DNA of 64,000 bases. Source: Onchocerca volvulus. Lineage: Eukaryota > Nematoda > Chromadorea > Rhabditida > Onchocercidae. The DNA is taken from contig HG738137.1 in assembly GCA_000499405.2 (NCBI GenBank), positions 21,414,603 to 21,478,602 of the forward strand. The letters run 5' to 3'. Of the stretch, positions 24,338 to 36,802 are shown one piece after another (the first letter of the stretch is position 1; every line of letters starts with the position of its first letter). The position numbers and the translations under genes are program-made. The notes beneath the pieces were generated by a model. The model did no database searches. It was not told the origin of the DNA and saw nothing but the letters and a program-made list of their open reading frames with translations.

Positions 24338-27300
24338 ATGTTTGAGGACGTTCAACGTTCCTCGGAATTGGCAGAGGAATCCATTCCTGCTGCTGTTGAA
24401 GAAATCGAATGCAGTGGTATGTTTTTCATTCTATAGTAGATTTAAGTTTAAGAATAGCTTATTTCCTGTGATTGGATGTAAAACTTCAAATGAAGAAAAA
24501 AATATTTTCATTTCCTCAATAAAAATGTCTTTTTATATTTTTTTTGTTTTTCAGATGCTACTGTACAACAGGATGTGGAATGTCCACACAAGAATAAGAA
24601 AGGATTATTCAAAGTTATAAATTTGCGAAAAAGGATGAAAAATTTGAAGAAGAAAGTAGGAATTAATTATTGCGAAGGCTGCGCAAATCTCGATCCACCC
24701 GAACAGCGGCCATCGGTTTGTTTTTTCCTTCTTTTTTTTTTTCTTTTTTATTTTAAATTTCTCCATTTATCTTTGAAACTATATGAAGTAAAATGCACTG
24801 AATCATGACTGTTTCTTATTTTGTAGCTAAAATTATTCACAAAAAACATACTGCTTGTTTTCTAGTTAACATACTTGAACTATTGAAGGTATGGATATGC
24901 GTCACTTGCAGTTATTCCGGCTGCGATGAAAAAAATCACACTTTAAATCACTTCAGAGCATTGCGTACTGGCATAGAGCATCCACTTTTTTTTGCCGTGG
25001 AAAGCAAACAATTCCGGTAACTTTTGCATATTTGTAATTTGAAAATAATTTCAAGATTTGATTCGCATCATAAATTCATTTTTTATTTTCGTATCTTCAT
25101 GAGCAGTTCTACATGGGCAGAGCAGTGCATTAATATATGTGTTTATTGAAAAGATATTCTAAGTAATGTTTGATCTGATGAAATAATTTAATTAATTACC
25201 AGAGAAACATTATACTAATAATTGTGAAGAGTTTAGTTAATCAGAGAAGGACTTTCATGATGTTTGTTTAATAATTTCAAAAGGTCTATCATTGTATTGT
25301 AAAACAACGAAAAATCCTTGGACTGTAAAAAGTTAAAACATTCTGTTGAAAGCTATTCACAATTTTAGGTGCTTCAGTTGCGAAAAAAGAATTGATGTTG
25401 CTGAAGAAGAAAGCGGTTCAATGAAAACTTTTCTTAGGGACTATAACTCTTTCGTAAAACCAAAGTTAAAGATTGATCCATCACGATCTCAGTCAATGAA
25501 AAATAGTAACACAAGAAAAAAATCTTCATTCGTTGAGGAAGTTGATTCGAAAAGGAGTGAAAATAGTAACGAAAAGTATTTAACAGAGAATAAAATGAAA
25601 AATAATGCGAAGAAAACATTGCCATCAGTTAAGGTTTGTGGAAATAATTCATTTTCGGACAATTCTGATGGAAAACTATAGAAAAGTTTTTGATTTTTTG
25701 AAGAATAAAGGAATTTTGTGCATCTGTATTTTCAATCTGATGCTTTTCTTAAGAATTCATCCATCTATAAATTTTCTAAAAATAACCTTGAATCGAATTG
25801 AAGTTCGTAGTGCATTTATAAAGAATCAAATTCTGCAATTATAGGGCCTTGCTAATCTTGGAAACACTTGTTTTTTCAATTCGATAACTCAATGCCTTCT
25901 TCACACACATACTCTTGCTGTGTACATCAATTTGATTGGTAGAGAAAACAATATCGAACTCATGCAAAACAAAGTTTTAATTGGCGACAAGCAAGTCCAG
26001 GTACTTCACTAAAGTTTCTTATGTTTTAAACTATTAAATTATCTCTAACGCTTTCAGTATTAAGAGAACTCTTTTATAGCGCTTTCACTACTCATAATGT
26101 TTGCTGAAAATTTTACATAACAGCATACTATCATTCTTTTTAGTGAATGTCTGAATAACTATCACTAAATGCAATATTTGTGATTTTTGGGTTCAAGAGT
26201 AATAAATTGGCTTATACCAGTTAGTTGAATTATATGTTCTTTAAACGAGGAATTTTGAAAAAACTTGCACAACTTCCCTATAAAATTCCAAGTCAATGAT
26301 CGATTATTTTTTTAATTGTCTTAAAAATTCCTATCGATTATTTTTTTAGTTGTCTTAAAAATTCCTGTTACTTAACATTTAGGAAGCTAATTCTGTTAAC
26401 AATGACGATATTATAGTATACAAAACTAAACTAGAACATGCGTAGTTTTCAGAGACTTTAAAAGTTGATCAAGCATCTCTTCTTAGGTTAGTATGTTCAA
26501 GAATTAGCCTACATACTTGAAGAATTTCATCTCCTGTTTTTCTTGATAAATCTTGGAAATTTCTTTATTAGTTGCTGAGTTAGCCATTCACTGCACTGGA
26601 CTTTAATGTAATTTTTAAACTCTCATAGATGATCACATATTTCTTCATGTAATTTGAAGAAGATTCAATATCTTAGTTAATTTTCGACAGTTTACAATGC
26701 AATTGCAGGTGCCACACGTATATTTGTCTTTGGATTCATTTGATGGACCACTTAATAATATTTTCGCGAGTTTTATACGCGATTTCAAAGCTGGACTGGC
26801 TGTTCATCCCTCTTCTTTATTCAGTGAAATAGCCAGGAAGTAATGCACTGTTGTCTAATAAAATAATTTTTGTAGTTTTTCAGAATTAATGAAACCGCTA
26901 CGCTAGTTGTTTATTTTAATGTTTTGAAACGCGTAATAGACAGAAGTTGTGAACATTGCTATTTCTTATGTATGAAAGGTTTTTTCCCTGAGTTAGATAA
27001 AACTTCATAAATTAAAGGTTTAGAATAGATATCACGTCTAATTTTTCGCATTACTTTGGAAGTCATCAGAATATAGGAGTTATAAATATTACTTTCATTT
27101 TTATCATTTCATATCAACTTCATGTACTTGTAAAGAACCATCAATATATAGAAGTTGTAAATAATACTTTTATTTTCCATAGATCCATATCAACTTCATG
27201 TACTTATAGAGCACCACGTTTTCGAGGATGGGCGCAGCAGGATGCTCATGAATTATTACGGTATTTAATGGACGGTCTCCGAATGGAGGAAATTAACCGT

Positions 27301-30300
27301 TATAAGGAAGCTATTTCTCGATATATCAAAATAGTTAAAAATGGAAATCCCAAGCTGACAGATAACGAACTGTCTTTATTGGCTAAGGTCAATTTTTATT
27401 AATTCAAACTTTATCTCATGTTCGATACAGATTTTGTACATTTTCTACTATGAAATACAGAGGACAAGATTGTTTGAGTGTAGTGATAGTTTTTCGTGCT
27501 GCAATGAAATTTGTACGTTTTGCAAAACTATAATTTGTAAAATTGATTCGTTCTTTGTGTATCAGCACTCTCAGTTGCATTAATCATCATTCAATTATAT
27601 TACTCATATAATGTGACTGTGTGCTTTTCACTTTTCATAATTTTTGGTTATTGTTTCAGGGCATGCTCAAAGCATGTGGAAGACCACTCATTGATGCTGT
27701 TTTTGGTGGCACACTTCTGCAGACAGTAAAATGTTCAGATTGCGGTCATCTTTCGAAGACATATGAAGATTTCTTGGATCTTTCTCTTCCCCTTCCGTCG
27801 ACATCAGCGAAAATATTATTAAATGGAACATATAAAATGCATAAATCTACTTCATTGAGCTTAAGCAAATATCAGAAAAAGAAGGAAAAAACGAATGCGC
27901 GCAAAGGGGTTAGTAACGTTTATTTTAGAGAATTCACAAAACTCCATTTCTTCGTGATCCATGAAAACGTCTTACGTAATTAATGCACTGGAACATTTAT
28001 ATATAACGACACACTTATTACTAAATCCTGTTTAGTTTTCTTACGTTGACTTTTTACAAATTTAAGAAAGTACGTCGAAAATCTCATGAAATGATTTCGC
28101 ATAGCGACAACATTAATCATAGTGGGGAACGATCCCATCTTAACAATGATGTTAGTGATGAAGACATTATTGACGATGATGATGTTGATGCAAAAAATGC
28201 CAACGGTTATATTTTCACTTTATCTTCTGCATGTTTTTCTTACTATATTTAGAATAATTTGTTTCAATGACTTTTTATCGGGATAAGAAGTGAAAACCAT
28301 CATTTTCTTGCTGTTTTTTGTTTTATTTCACTTCTTTTCAAAATATTAAAGTAAATACCTATTGATTTTAAGATTTCACTGCATTTTATGCTTTCTTATG
28401 AGAAGTGGGAGTGGATTTTGGACGTATCTCTTTTTTCTTTTTTATTTTTTTTAACAGTTCATGTCTGTTTTCCTGGGATATTAAATATTTTAGGTAATAT
28501 CTGTAATGAAATGAATAAAATGGACATAAGTACTGAGTTAGAAGATTGCCTGCAGTTGTTGGATGATGAAGAAGTTGTAGAGGATGAACCACGTTCATTG
28601 GCATCATGTCTTCGAGCTTTTACAACAACGGAAGTTTTGTCGGGACCAAATACTTATGAATGTGAAAAGTGCTGTGTTCCTTATAACAAACAGGTTTCAA
28701 AATTCCATTCTCAGTGGTTGTGTTTTCAAATCCGATCTCGAAATTCAAACATAATATTACTAAAAATGATAGTTTTTTTTTTCTTTTAAAAACTGGGACC
28801 TGTTAAAAACACATGAGAAATGTTAGGTTTAAGAATTGTGAATTCGTGTTATTTGATGAACAATACCTTATTCTTCAGCTTAGAAATGGAATGAAGAAAA
28901 GGACAGTGGAAGCTGAGAAGCGTTATTTGATTTATGAGCCACCTCCAATTTTAACATTACATCTCAAGCGGTTTGAGCAGGTAATTTAAAAATATCAGTT
29001 GAAGTATTAAAATGAGTTGCTTATTTTTTTTTAACTAAGCAGGATTGGCAGGAATCAGAGAGTAGATTATTCTAATACTTCATTGAATAATTGTTATTAG
29101 GAAGACATTCTGTACCATGTCCAGGCAATCTTCAGTTTTCATTTCTATTTTCTTTCGGAAAGCGAAAAGCTCATTCGTCCGTTTTTTAAGTCTTTCAAAC
29201 TAAGTTTCTTTTCTTCCATACTTGATCATGAATCCGAATACATAATTTTGCCTCTGTCTGAAAGTTTTAATTTCGGAGTATGTTAATAGAATTTGGTTCT
29301 TCCCATTTAACGATTTTCGAGAAGATATAGCAGTTTTTATTGATAGTTTTTGTTCAAAATTCTTTTTTCCAACTCTTAATTAACTATTTATGTTGAGAGC
29401 ACTTTCCTCATTTGTACTTACAAAGTACGAAAGAAGAATGGGAAAGTGCTCTCAAAATAAATGGTTAACTATCTCTTCCTCTCTATTTCTCACTTCTTCA
29501 GACGCATTCAACGAATGGTCGAGTGATCACGCGCAAAGTTCCTGGGCAAATTTCTTTTCCAAAAATTCTTAATATTGCACCTTTTTGCACGCAAATAGCC
29601 AAGGTAATTGAATTTTTTCTTTTTTTTTTTTTTTTGAAAAATTGCTGCAAATTAAGTTTTATGTTCTTCATTATTTTGTAAGCTCTAATATACTTTTTTA
29701 GCTATTAACGAGCAAGCATTGGTTAATATTTTGTTATCCTTTTTCTTGTTCATTTCTTACGTTTTTCCCGTATTTATTTCGAATTTCTCTTTGCATTATA
29801 ATCATTAAATGGATCTTTTTTTAGAGAATCAGAAAGGGATTGAAAAAAGTTTTTTATTCATTATACGCTGTTGTATCGCATTCTGGAGATCTCTCGTCAG
29901 GACATTATGTTGCTTTTATCAAGAATCGATATCCCTTACCTCAAACCGAAAAATTTTTCTATGAAGCCGCAAATCTTTCGCCACCAGATTCAATTACTAC
30001 TTGTAGTGATTCAGAATTGAAAGAGTTAGATTTTGGTTTTTATATCAAGTTTCCGTAAAGTTATTTAGAAATGGAATAAACTATCTAATTTTGAAATGGC
30101 CAACTTCATTACTTAAAAAAAAAAAAAGAAAAGAAAACTGTTCGAGAGAAATTTTGGTTCCATAAATTTTTATTGTGAGCTGATTTTTCATTATACAATT
30201 TCAGCACTTGTAAAAACTTTTGACGTTGGTCGGTTGAAAATCTGTTATTAATCGTGCCGATATTGATCCGAATGATTTCCAGTTTCCGAATATCTTCATT

Positions 30301-30451
30301 AATTTTTTTGATGAAATACTTTTGCAGGATAATAGAGGGATCATGCGATGGCGAGTGGTATTATGCAAGCGATATGAGAATAAGCTCTGTGACGGAATCG
30401 CGTGTCCTCAATACCGAAGGATATATCCTTTTCTACGAGCGAATCTATTAA
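24338..30451 (+). CDS. USP16: ZnF-UBP ubiquitin-specific protease, USP16/USP45 type
   Basis: Cysteine protease that removes ubiquitin; mammalian USP16 acts on histone H2A. Fourteen exons with consistent phase: 24338-24416, 24555-24715, 24889-25016, 25369-25633, 25845-26000, 26709-26839, 27183-27387, 27660-27908, 28067-28205, 28494-28693, 28879-28980, 29502-29603, 29825-30048 and 30328-30451. Total 754 aa (human USP16 823). A ZnF-UBP domain spans about residues 35-140 ([27 protein letters not shown]). The Cys box [12 protein letters not shown] places the nucleophile at C220. [15 protein letters not shown] follows, then a zinc-ribbon Cys pair (VKCSDCGH and YECEKC). The His box [14 protein letters not shown] places H666, and WYYASDMRI places D729, so the catalytic triad is intact. 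A Lys-rich stretch (about residues 155-210) and an acidic stretch in exon 9 ([14 protein letters not shown]) lie between core blocks. USP16 and USP45 cannot be separated here. A stop at 30056-30058 lies past the exon 13 donor in retained intron. Confidence 0.92.
26299..26366. repeat. 34-bp tandem duplication in a USP intron
   Basis: Two adjacent copies (26299-26332 and 26333-26366) of ATCGATTATTTTTTTA followed by a shared TTGTCTTAAAAATTCCT end differ at one base. They lie in the intron between the exons ending at 26000 and starting at 26709. Confidence 0.8.
27080..27216 (+). repeat. Partial duplication of a USP exon start
   Basis: About 76 bp before the exon at 27183, intronic sequence at 27112-27141 (TATCAACTTCATGTACTTG then AAAGAACCA) nearly repeats exon bases 27188-27216 (TATCAACTTCATGTACTTA then AGAGCACCA). 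The pyrimidine tract and surrounding TTTAT bases are also similar. It looks like a local duplication that copied the exon edge; the upstream copy lacks a usable AG. Confidence 0.65.
29380..29468. other. 89-nt intronic hairpin (pre-miRNA-like)
   Basis: The 5' arm (TTAACTATTTATGTTGAGAG onward) pairs with the 3' arm (ending CTCTCAAAATAAATGGTTAA). There is a 28-position stem with two mismatches, an asymmetric bulge, then a further 8-12 pairs closing on a tiny loop around TACTTACAAAGTA. It lies in the USP intron between 28981 and 29501, ending about 34 nt before the next exon. The size and continuous stem suit a microRNA precursor; a degenerate inverted-repeat element is the alternative. Confidence 0.55.
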
Positions 30452-33400
30452 TGAACTCTTTCTCAATTACGATTTGTATTACTATTTTACAATCAGTATT
30501 AGGGTTTTTTTCTTTTGCAAATGACAGCTATTTTTAATATTTTGAAAGTTTTCTTTTTATGACCAAATATGCTTGCTCACATTATTTGCGGTCTAATTAT
30601 GCTTCATTTTCCTTTTTTCATGGCTCAGCAGTTCGTGAAATGCTTTCGATAATACATATTTATTGCCTTTTGTATTGTAAATTGCTGTGCTATTCTACAA
30701 AAATATTTCGTTTAAAATATGATGAATTACGAAATCAGCTTTTTTGATTTGATGAATAATTTAAGTTTTTTTTTTCTTTTTTTTTTCAATCTTTTTGAGA
30801 AAAAGTGACAGAAATTATTCACACTATATCAATACCGACATACTGATGGCCAGTGTTTGTAATCCTCCAATCTCTGTATGCTGTGTTATACTATTTCGTG
30901 TTTGACAGTAAATTACGGGTATAGTATTAAAGATAAGAAAGAGTGAAAAATGGTTATTTTATTTTCTTTTTTGGATATTGAAATTTGCATTTACCGGTCT
31001 TTCTGTAATGTCGTAAAATTCATTGGTTTTTTAAATATCATGGAATAAAGTATTGTACCATACCCAGTGTTTTGTTGCTTTGTCAGACTTATTAGATAAG
31101 CCTTCGCAAGCTTACTATTTAATGAAATGATGGTGATAGTTGTGCTTATCTTTAACACTTTAAGTAAACCCTTCTGTTGTTTATGTTTACTTATAGAGGT
31201 AATATTGGATATCTCTTCAATGAAATATGCTTGCGATAACGAGTAACGCTGTTATCATGTAAATCATTTGTATTATGCTGCTTTAATTTATTCATTTATT
31301 CATTGGTCTGGGAACATGTAAATTCACTACGATCGGGTGACATGTAATCGTTAGTTATTAACACTCCATCCTAGAGTAAGTTTTTTCGATTATATTTTTT
31401 CAATCCTCTTTTCTGCAACTTCCTTCATTTTTTCTTTCTTGTAGGTGATGAACTATTATCCATAAATACAATCACTTGTTGGGCTTTATTTTCGGACTTA
31501 GCAAGTTTGACGAAGAAATCCCTTAGATCTTTCCTGTGGACTTTTCTGTCAGAATTGCTAAATCCGAAAAGGATAAATTGAAAAAGAAGAAAAGAAAAGA
31601 AAAAACAAATATATAAAATCATTTTAATCTTCAGTTCAAGTTTCATTTATAACAATCCAACCACTCTACTTAATGCAAATACAATATATCTGTCTACTTT
31701 TGTCTTTGTCTCCTCATTATTGTTGTCAAGGATATGGCGCATTGTCTATATTTTAGTCGCGATAGTACATGTTCAATCATGTAATCAGTGGCATTAATGG
31801 ATTATGCTCGTGAATAATGTAATTGCTATCATTTCTTTGGTTTCTTTCTTTCCTATCTCTGTCTCCTACTTAAAGACATATGAAATATAATCAGATAATT
31901 TTCTTGTTGGTCAAAAAGGAATTGTTGCATTTATTTACGGATTTTTCACTTACTTGCAGCAAACATTGCACAATACAAAAAAAAGTGAATAACGTTGTTA
32001 CAGATACATTCCAAAAGTTGGCAGTGTAATTTTTTATGTCGTCTAATGTCCATTTTTTTCACTACTTTTGAGGGTTTTTTTTTTTTTAATGATTATAATA
32101 TTCTGTGAATTAATGTTGATATTTAATGCTGTTTTTTTGTTCGAAACATCTTAATTCCATCAAACTTTTGTGTGACAATGCAGAAAAAAATATTGAAGTG
32201 GTTGTTCACATTGTGAAAAACTTTTTCTTTAAAGGAAAATTAAACTGAAACATTTTTAATATTCAGTTCAATTTTGAGCTCTATCATGTTGACTTTCTTA
32301 GCTATGTCATATTGTCATTTTTTGTGTCCACTTCTAATTCATCCGCCGATATATAACATAGATGATTAACTTGCACGCTATTTTCAAGATTAATGAAAAT
32401 GGTTTTGACATCAGCACATTTCATTGGGAAATGTCTTTTTTTTTTTTCTTTCAATTTTAAGGTGATTGTTAGGATAGGAACGTCTTTTCTCTAAGAAAAA
32501 AACAAATTCGTAACCCAAGAAACAAATTATTTAAATTATATCGGCGTTTTTATAACGGAACGTCATCGTGTTCAATATCCATCTTATCATATATTTCCCA
32601 GTACCCACTTATTCCTGTTTTCTTTCTCTTGTTTATATAAAAACTCTCCGCTATACACATCGGAATTGTAGTATTACATTCTTCATTGTTCCCTTACTCC
32701 TGTTTTACACTACCTTCATTTTATGTTTCAATAATTTTGAATTGTTGCGTGACATATCAATACATATTACTTCTCCGTTTGAGACTAAGTTATTTTATTG
32801 TATGCATGTGATCTCTCTTGTAAATTATGTCGAATTGATTCATTTTTTTTTTCGTTATAGATTTGAAAAAGAAAATCGTAAGATAATTAGTAAGATAATT
32901 ATAAAAATATGAAGGTGAAGTAGTTATGAAAATGTCAAAGGAACTTCTTTCTACTGGATAATATCGTTCTTTGAAGAAACAGTAAAAATTTTAAAGGAGC
33001 TTATCCTTGCTTACTTTGGTTTTTAAAGATGTCTCATATATGAAAGTTGTGTAGATAATTAAAAATGCGCTTTTAGCAAACGAGTATATGAAATATAATT
33101 GAGTTCGAATGAGTGATCTGAATCATGACCGGAAGAATTTTGGTTAAACCATTCGAAATAAAGTTTTGTTTTAAAGAAAATTAGTGGCTATGTTCTGCAT
33201 TTTTCTAGTTTCGTAATTTTCGTTTTAGTAACAAGCAAAAATTTAACTAGTCTTTCCTTATCACCTTCAACTTTCTCCCACTCTTCAATCAGCGTTACGC
33301 TTCGTGCTTTATTGCATCCGTAAAATTTGATCAAAATTGTTTACTTCTTCCTGAATTTTTTATAAAATGACATTTCTATGGAGAGTTTGGTGTAATGAAG

Positions 33401-36400
33401 CTAAACGTGTCAAAGGTAGACTGAAAATGAATAGATGTTGCTTCGTTTTCATGTACATCATATCTTTCAATTTACAAACACATGAACAGTTCGGGATGAC
33501 AGCTGTAGAGTACAATGATTGATATTATTTGTCCTTGCCCGTTGTCTGTTCCTCTGTATTGGTTGATTAAAGATAACAGTTTTTTTTTTTTTTTTTAATC
33601 ATTTCTCTGTATTAAGCTTGGTTTAAATTCATTCTTTATTAACAAGAAGAGTACAGTATATTATCAAAACTTTGCTTGTTAAATGTGAGTGTTGCATATC
33701 GTTATCAACTTAGTAGGTAGCATGATATTTCGATACTAATCAATATTTTCTAGGAAGCGGTTTATTTGCTTCTTTAGTTTTTCATTTTAATTCAGTAAGA
33801 ATCTAATTTTTAAAGCTAATTTATCTAATTTTTGAAAACTAAAAGTTTTAGTCAAAAGAATTGTATTATGCAGAATATATATTGAATATTTGCGAAACAA
33901 ATTTTTATTAGGTTCATTTTGATACATGCTAATGGCTTGTTTTATAAAAAATCACATGATTATACGACCATCATTAGAAAGTCTACTGCTGCGGACAAAA
34001 AACTGTTATATTGAATTAATATTCCGTAGGATCTTTTCATATTTTAAGATTTCTCGGAAATTCGTAATTCAAAATTGTACTCTTATCTTTAGTTATTTCA
34101 AAATTGCCAGATTTATTTGCCTAAAAGGTTTTTGCAGTTAATGCCAACATATGATGCCGAGAGCGAAATTTGAAAGCAAAATTTAAAATATTCTTATGTA
34201 TTATTAATATATTATTATATTACTTGCGGAACAGCTGTCAGCAAGTTATGATTCGGTAAAGTTCCAGGAATTTCATGGGAATCTTTCTTTTAATCCCATC
34301 ATATTTATCGTTGTTCCAGTTATTTATGTTGATTGTTGTGTCTATTATTTCTATTTCTCCTCTTCCTATTCAATTGTTCTAAAACATGTGCCTTATTACT
34401 AATTATACTTCAAAGTAATGTATTCATTTTCATTATCAATGTTTCTATGATAAAGAATTACGTATATTATTCACTGTTAAGTGTGGTCATTAATTGTTTT
34501 GCTTGTCATTTCTTATTTGTCTTATGATTCTAGGTGATCCCATTTCCTCTTCTATCATCACTAATTTTGGTTAAACCGGTTGATCTTGGTTTAATGCTGA
34601 TTGTTGTGTCTGTTAGTTACTATGAGTCTCTCTAAACATCATTTACTACAAACGATTGTGTATGAAGCTTCGTCTCTATCTTGAGAAGTAACTAATTTGT
34701 GCTCGTGTTTATCTCTTCATCTAATATAGATTAGAAATGGGAAATGGTCTGCAAGATTTGTTATTACCAATGATATTACCGGTAAAACTTTAGGAACTTA
34801 GTTTTTGATTGTCATGTTCATTTATTTAAGTAGTAGTATGAGCATGTTTAGGGATCTTTGGGATAATTCATTAAGGTTTCTGAACATGTTTATCAGCAAT
34901 ATTTAGGCTTGTTCGTGTTATTTTCATTAGCAAATGATAGCGTGAAGAGTTTGGGGAGGAAGAATAGAATGAGAAAAAAGAGGAGAACATTCTTCTTTTA
35001 CTTTAATTTCCAGATTATTTGTTTTTTATTAATTTCTGTGTTCATTGTTGTTCAGCTGGTTAGATGACTTTATCTTTCATGGCGATTCATCATTCCTTTA
35101 TAATAAATTGAACGAATTTTTACATCACTATTATAATCGCATAGAGTATTGATGAAGAAAAGGAGATACTTTTAAATACTGTTTTCTTTTATTACGTTAT
35201 TTTTTCCGTGATCTGTTTCGGAATGCAATTCTAGCTGTCAGCTCAAAATTTGCCACAATCACTTCGAAATCTGTTTACTATGATGGTAGCTTTCAACTTG
35301 TTTGTATTTGTGAACATGTTTGCTGCTATCATTATTTATATTCGTTGTTAGTGCTACTTCTTTCCTCCTACTGAAAATATTAAATTGTGATTAACTATTA
35401 GCAGAAATTGATTTTAAAGTTTAAAGAAATACTGTCGTTTGTTCGGAAATGCTGTTTGTTGTTATTTGTCGGAGCGCAACGATTATATATAAAATAGTCA
35501 GCTGTGTATATGCATAAACAGACCATTGAGAAACAGGTAATCGATTATTCTTCTAACTACTCGATGGAAACGAATTTTCGATATTTGAATGATTTTGCGA
35601 TATACTCTTCGTTCTTATTAGGTGCGTCAGCTGCGCTTTTATTAAGAGACCAGAACATTCAATTCATTGCTGTGTGGAGTAAATGAGTAACACTTTGATT
35701 TTCCAGTTTTAATACACATTAAAAAATTGCTGCTTGAAATGATAAGAATAGGATTTTCGAATGATTCCTTAAAAAGTTGCTCTATTCCACTTTTTTGTCG
35801 GGCTGTTTTATTTTCAAACACATATATTTTAATAATTTTGTATTGCTAAATATGGTTTTTAATTAATCATGAAATCTTGCCTTTCTTCCAACTAAAGTTT
35901 TTATTGAATCCTTAGGAAGTCATTTTGATTTAATATTTTTCAAAATTTGTTTTAAATAGGCTTATTAATATGATAAATGTATTAATTCATATATATACTA
36001 ATTCATGCAATATTTTTTTGAGCAATGATTTTGAAAATTATTAATATAAGAATTTCCGTTGAAGTCAAAATATATTTAGAAAAGGATTATGACGATAATT
36101 TTGATATCAGATGATAGATTGATGTTTTGTCTTCAGTTTTCTTTTTACTGGACATTGAGGAAGAATTCGATCCTTCGAATAAACTGCTTCAAATGATATC
36201 AACTTATGCAGTATCTAAAGGTATTAAATAATTGCTATTTTTAGTTATTCAGTCTTCTCTGAATAACAGTTTGATTTTCCAATAAGTTAGCAGATCAATT
36301 ATTATATGACTTATTGTCACTTGAAGCAGTTTATTGTTATTTCATTTAACTGAGTTATTGTTATTTCAACTGATTTAAACTTATGGGTTATATTTAATTC

Positions 36401-36800
36401 ATTATCAATATCATTTGTTGTGATTGAATCTGCTCGTAGTTTCTTTTTATATCAAAATTAAACTTGATGAATTTCTGTGAATAGCTTGATGATTTTCAAA
36501 AATCAATTTCTGTTGGATTTTCTAGAGACTAACTCTATTACTATCCCACATATTAATTTCGGATCTTTTTGTCTATAATGCACTCTCGTTAAATGCAAAA
36601 GTATATTTTCCCATAGGAAACAGGCATCTTCTTGCATAATACAATTTTCATGGCTTTTCTCAACAATCAGTCATGGTCTTGCACATCTTAAATTAAATGT
36701 GTTAATGCCGATTTCTAATCTTTCCAGACATTTCTGCTTTGGGTTTTGTTTTTGTAAATCCTCACTGGATCGAATATTTCTTTTAAATTTGTTATTTGCA
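30452..36800. other. Gene-poor interval of about 6.3 kb
   Basis: AT-rich DNA with poly-T runs (for example 30766-30786 and 33580-33597) and no recognised protein or RNA gene. AATAAA at about 31044 could serve the USP transcript. A phrase near TGATTGTTGTGTCT recurs at about 34330 and 34600. The only coding candidate is the small minus-strand ORF at 31425-31646, listed separately. A 60-codon plus ORF at 35504 shows no supporting signal. Confidence 0.5.
31425..31646 (-). CDS. Possible small secreted or membrane protein, 73 aa
   Basis: No family is recognised. The ORF starts with ATG and a basic stretch (MKLELKIK), followed by about 20 hydrophobic residues (MILYICFFFSFLLFQFILFG), then a polar, basic tail of about 45 residues ending in RKKK. 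This layout fits a signal peptide plus short mature peptide, or a single-pass membrane protein. Minus-strand AATAAA motifs (plus TTTATT at 31287 and 31295) lie about 130 nt downstream of the stop. There is no homology support, no cysteines in the mature part and no obvious dibasic peptide repeats. It could be chance in AT-rich DNA. Confidence 0.25.
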   Translation of the reverse strand: MKLELKIKMILYICFFFSFLLFQFILFGFSNSDRKVHRKDLRDFFVKLAKSENKAQQVIVFMDNSSSPTRKKK

Positions 36801-36802
36801 GG
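36791..36802 (+). promoter_or_regulatory. Candidate spliced-leader acceptor for the FATP gene
   Basis: GTTATTTGCAG ends at 36801, one base before the ATG at 36803. This is the typical position of a trans-splice acceptor. No upstream exon is apparent. Confidence 0.5.

Noticed and set aside
29840..30058. Reading USP exon 13 through to the stop at 30056-30058
   Set aside because: The family C-terminus (WYYASDMRI and YILFYERI) is coded by the exon at 30328-30451, which joins in phase from a donor at 30049.
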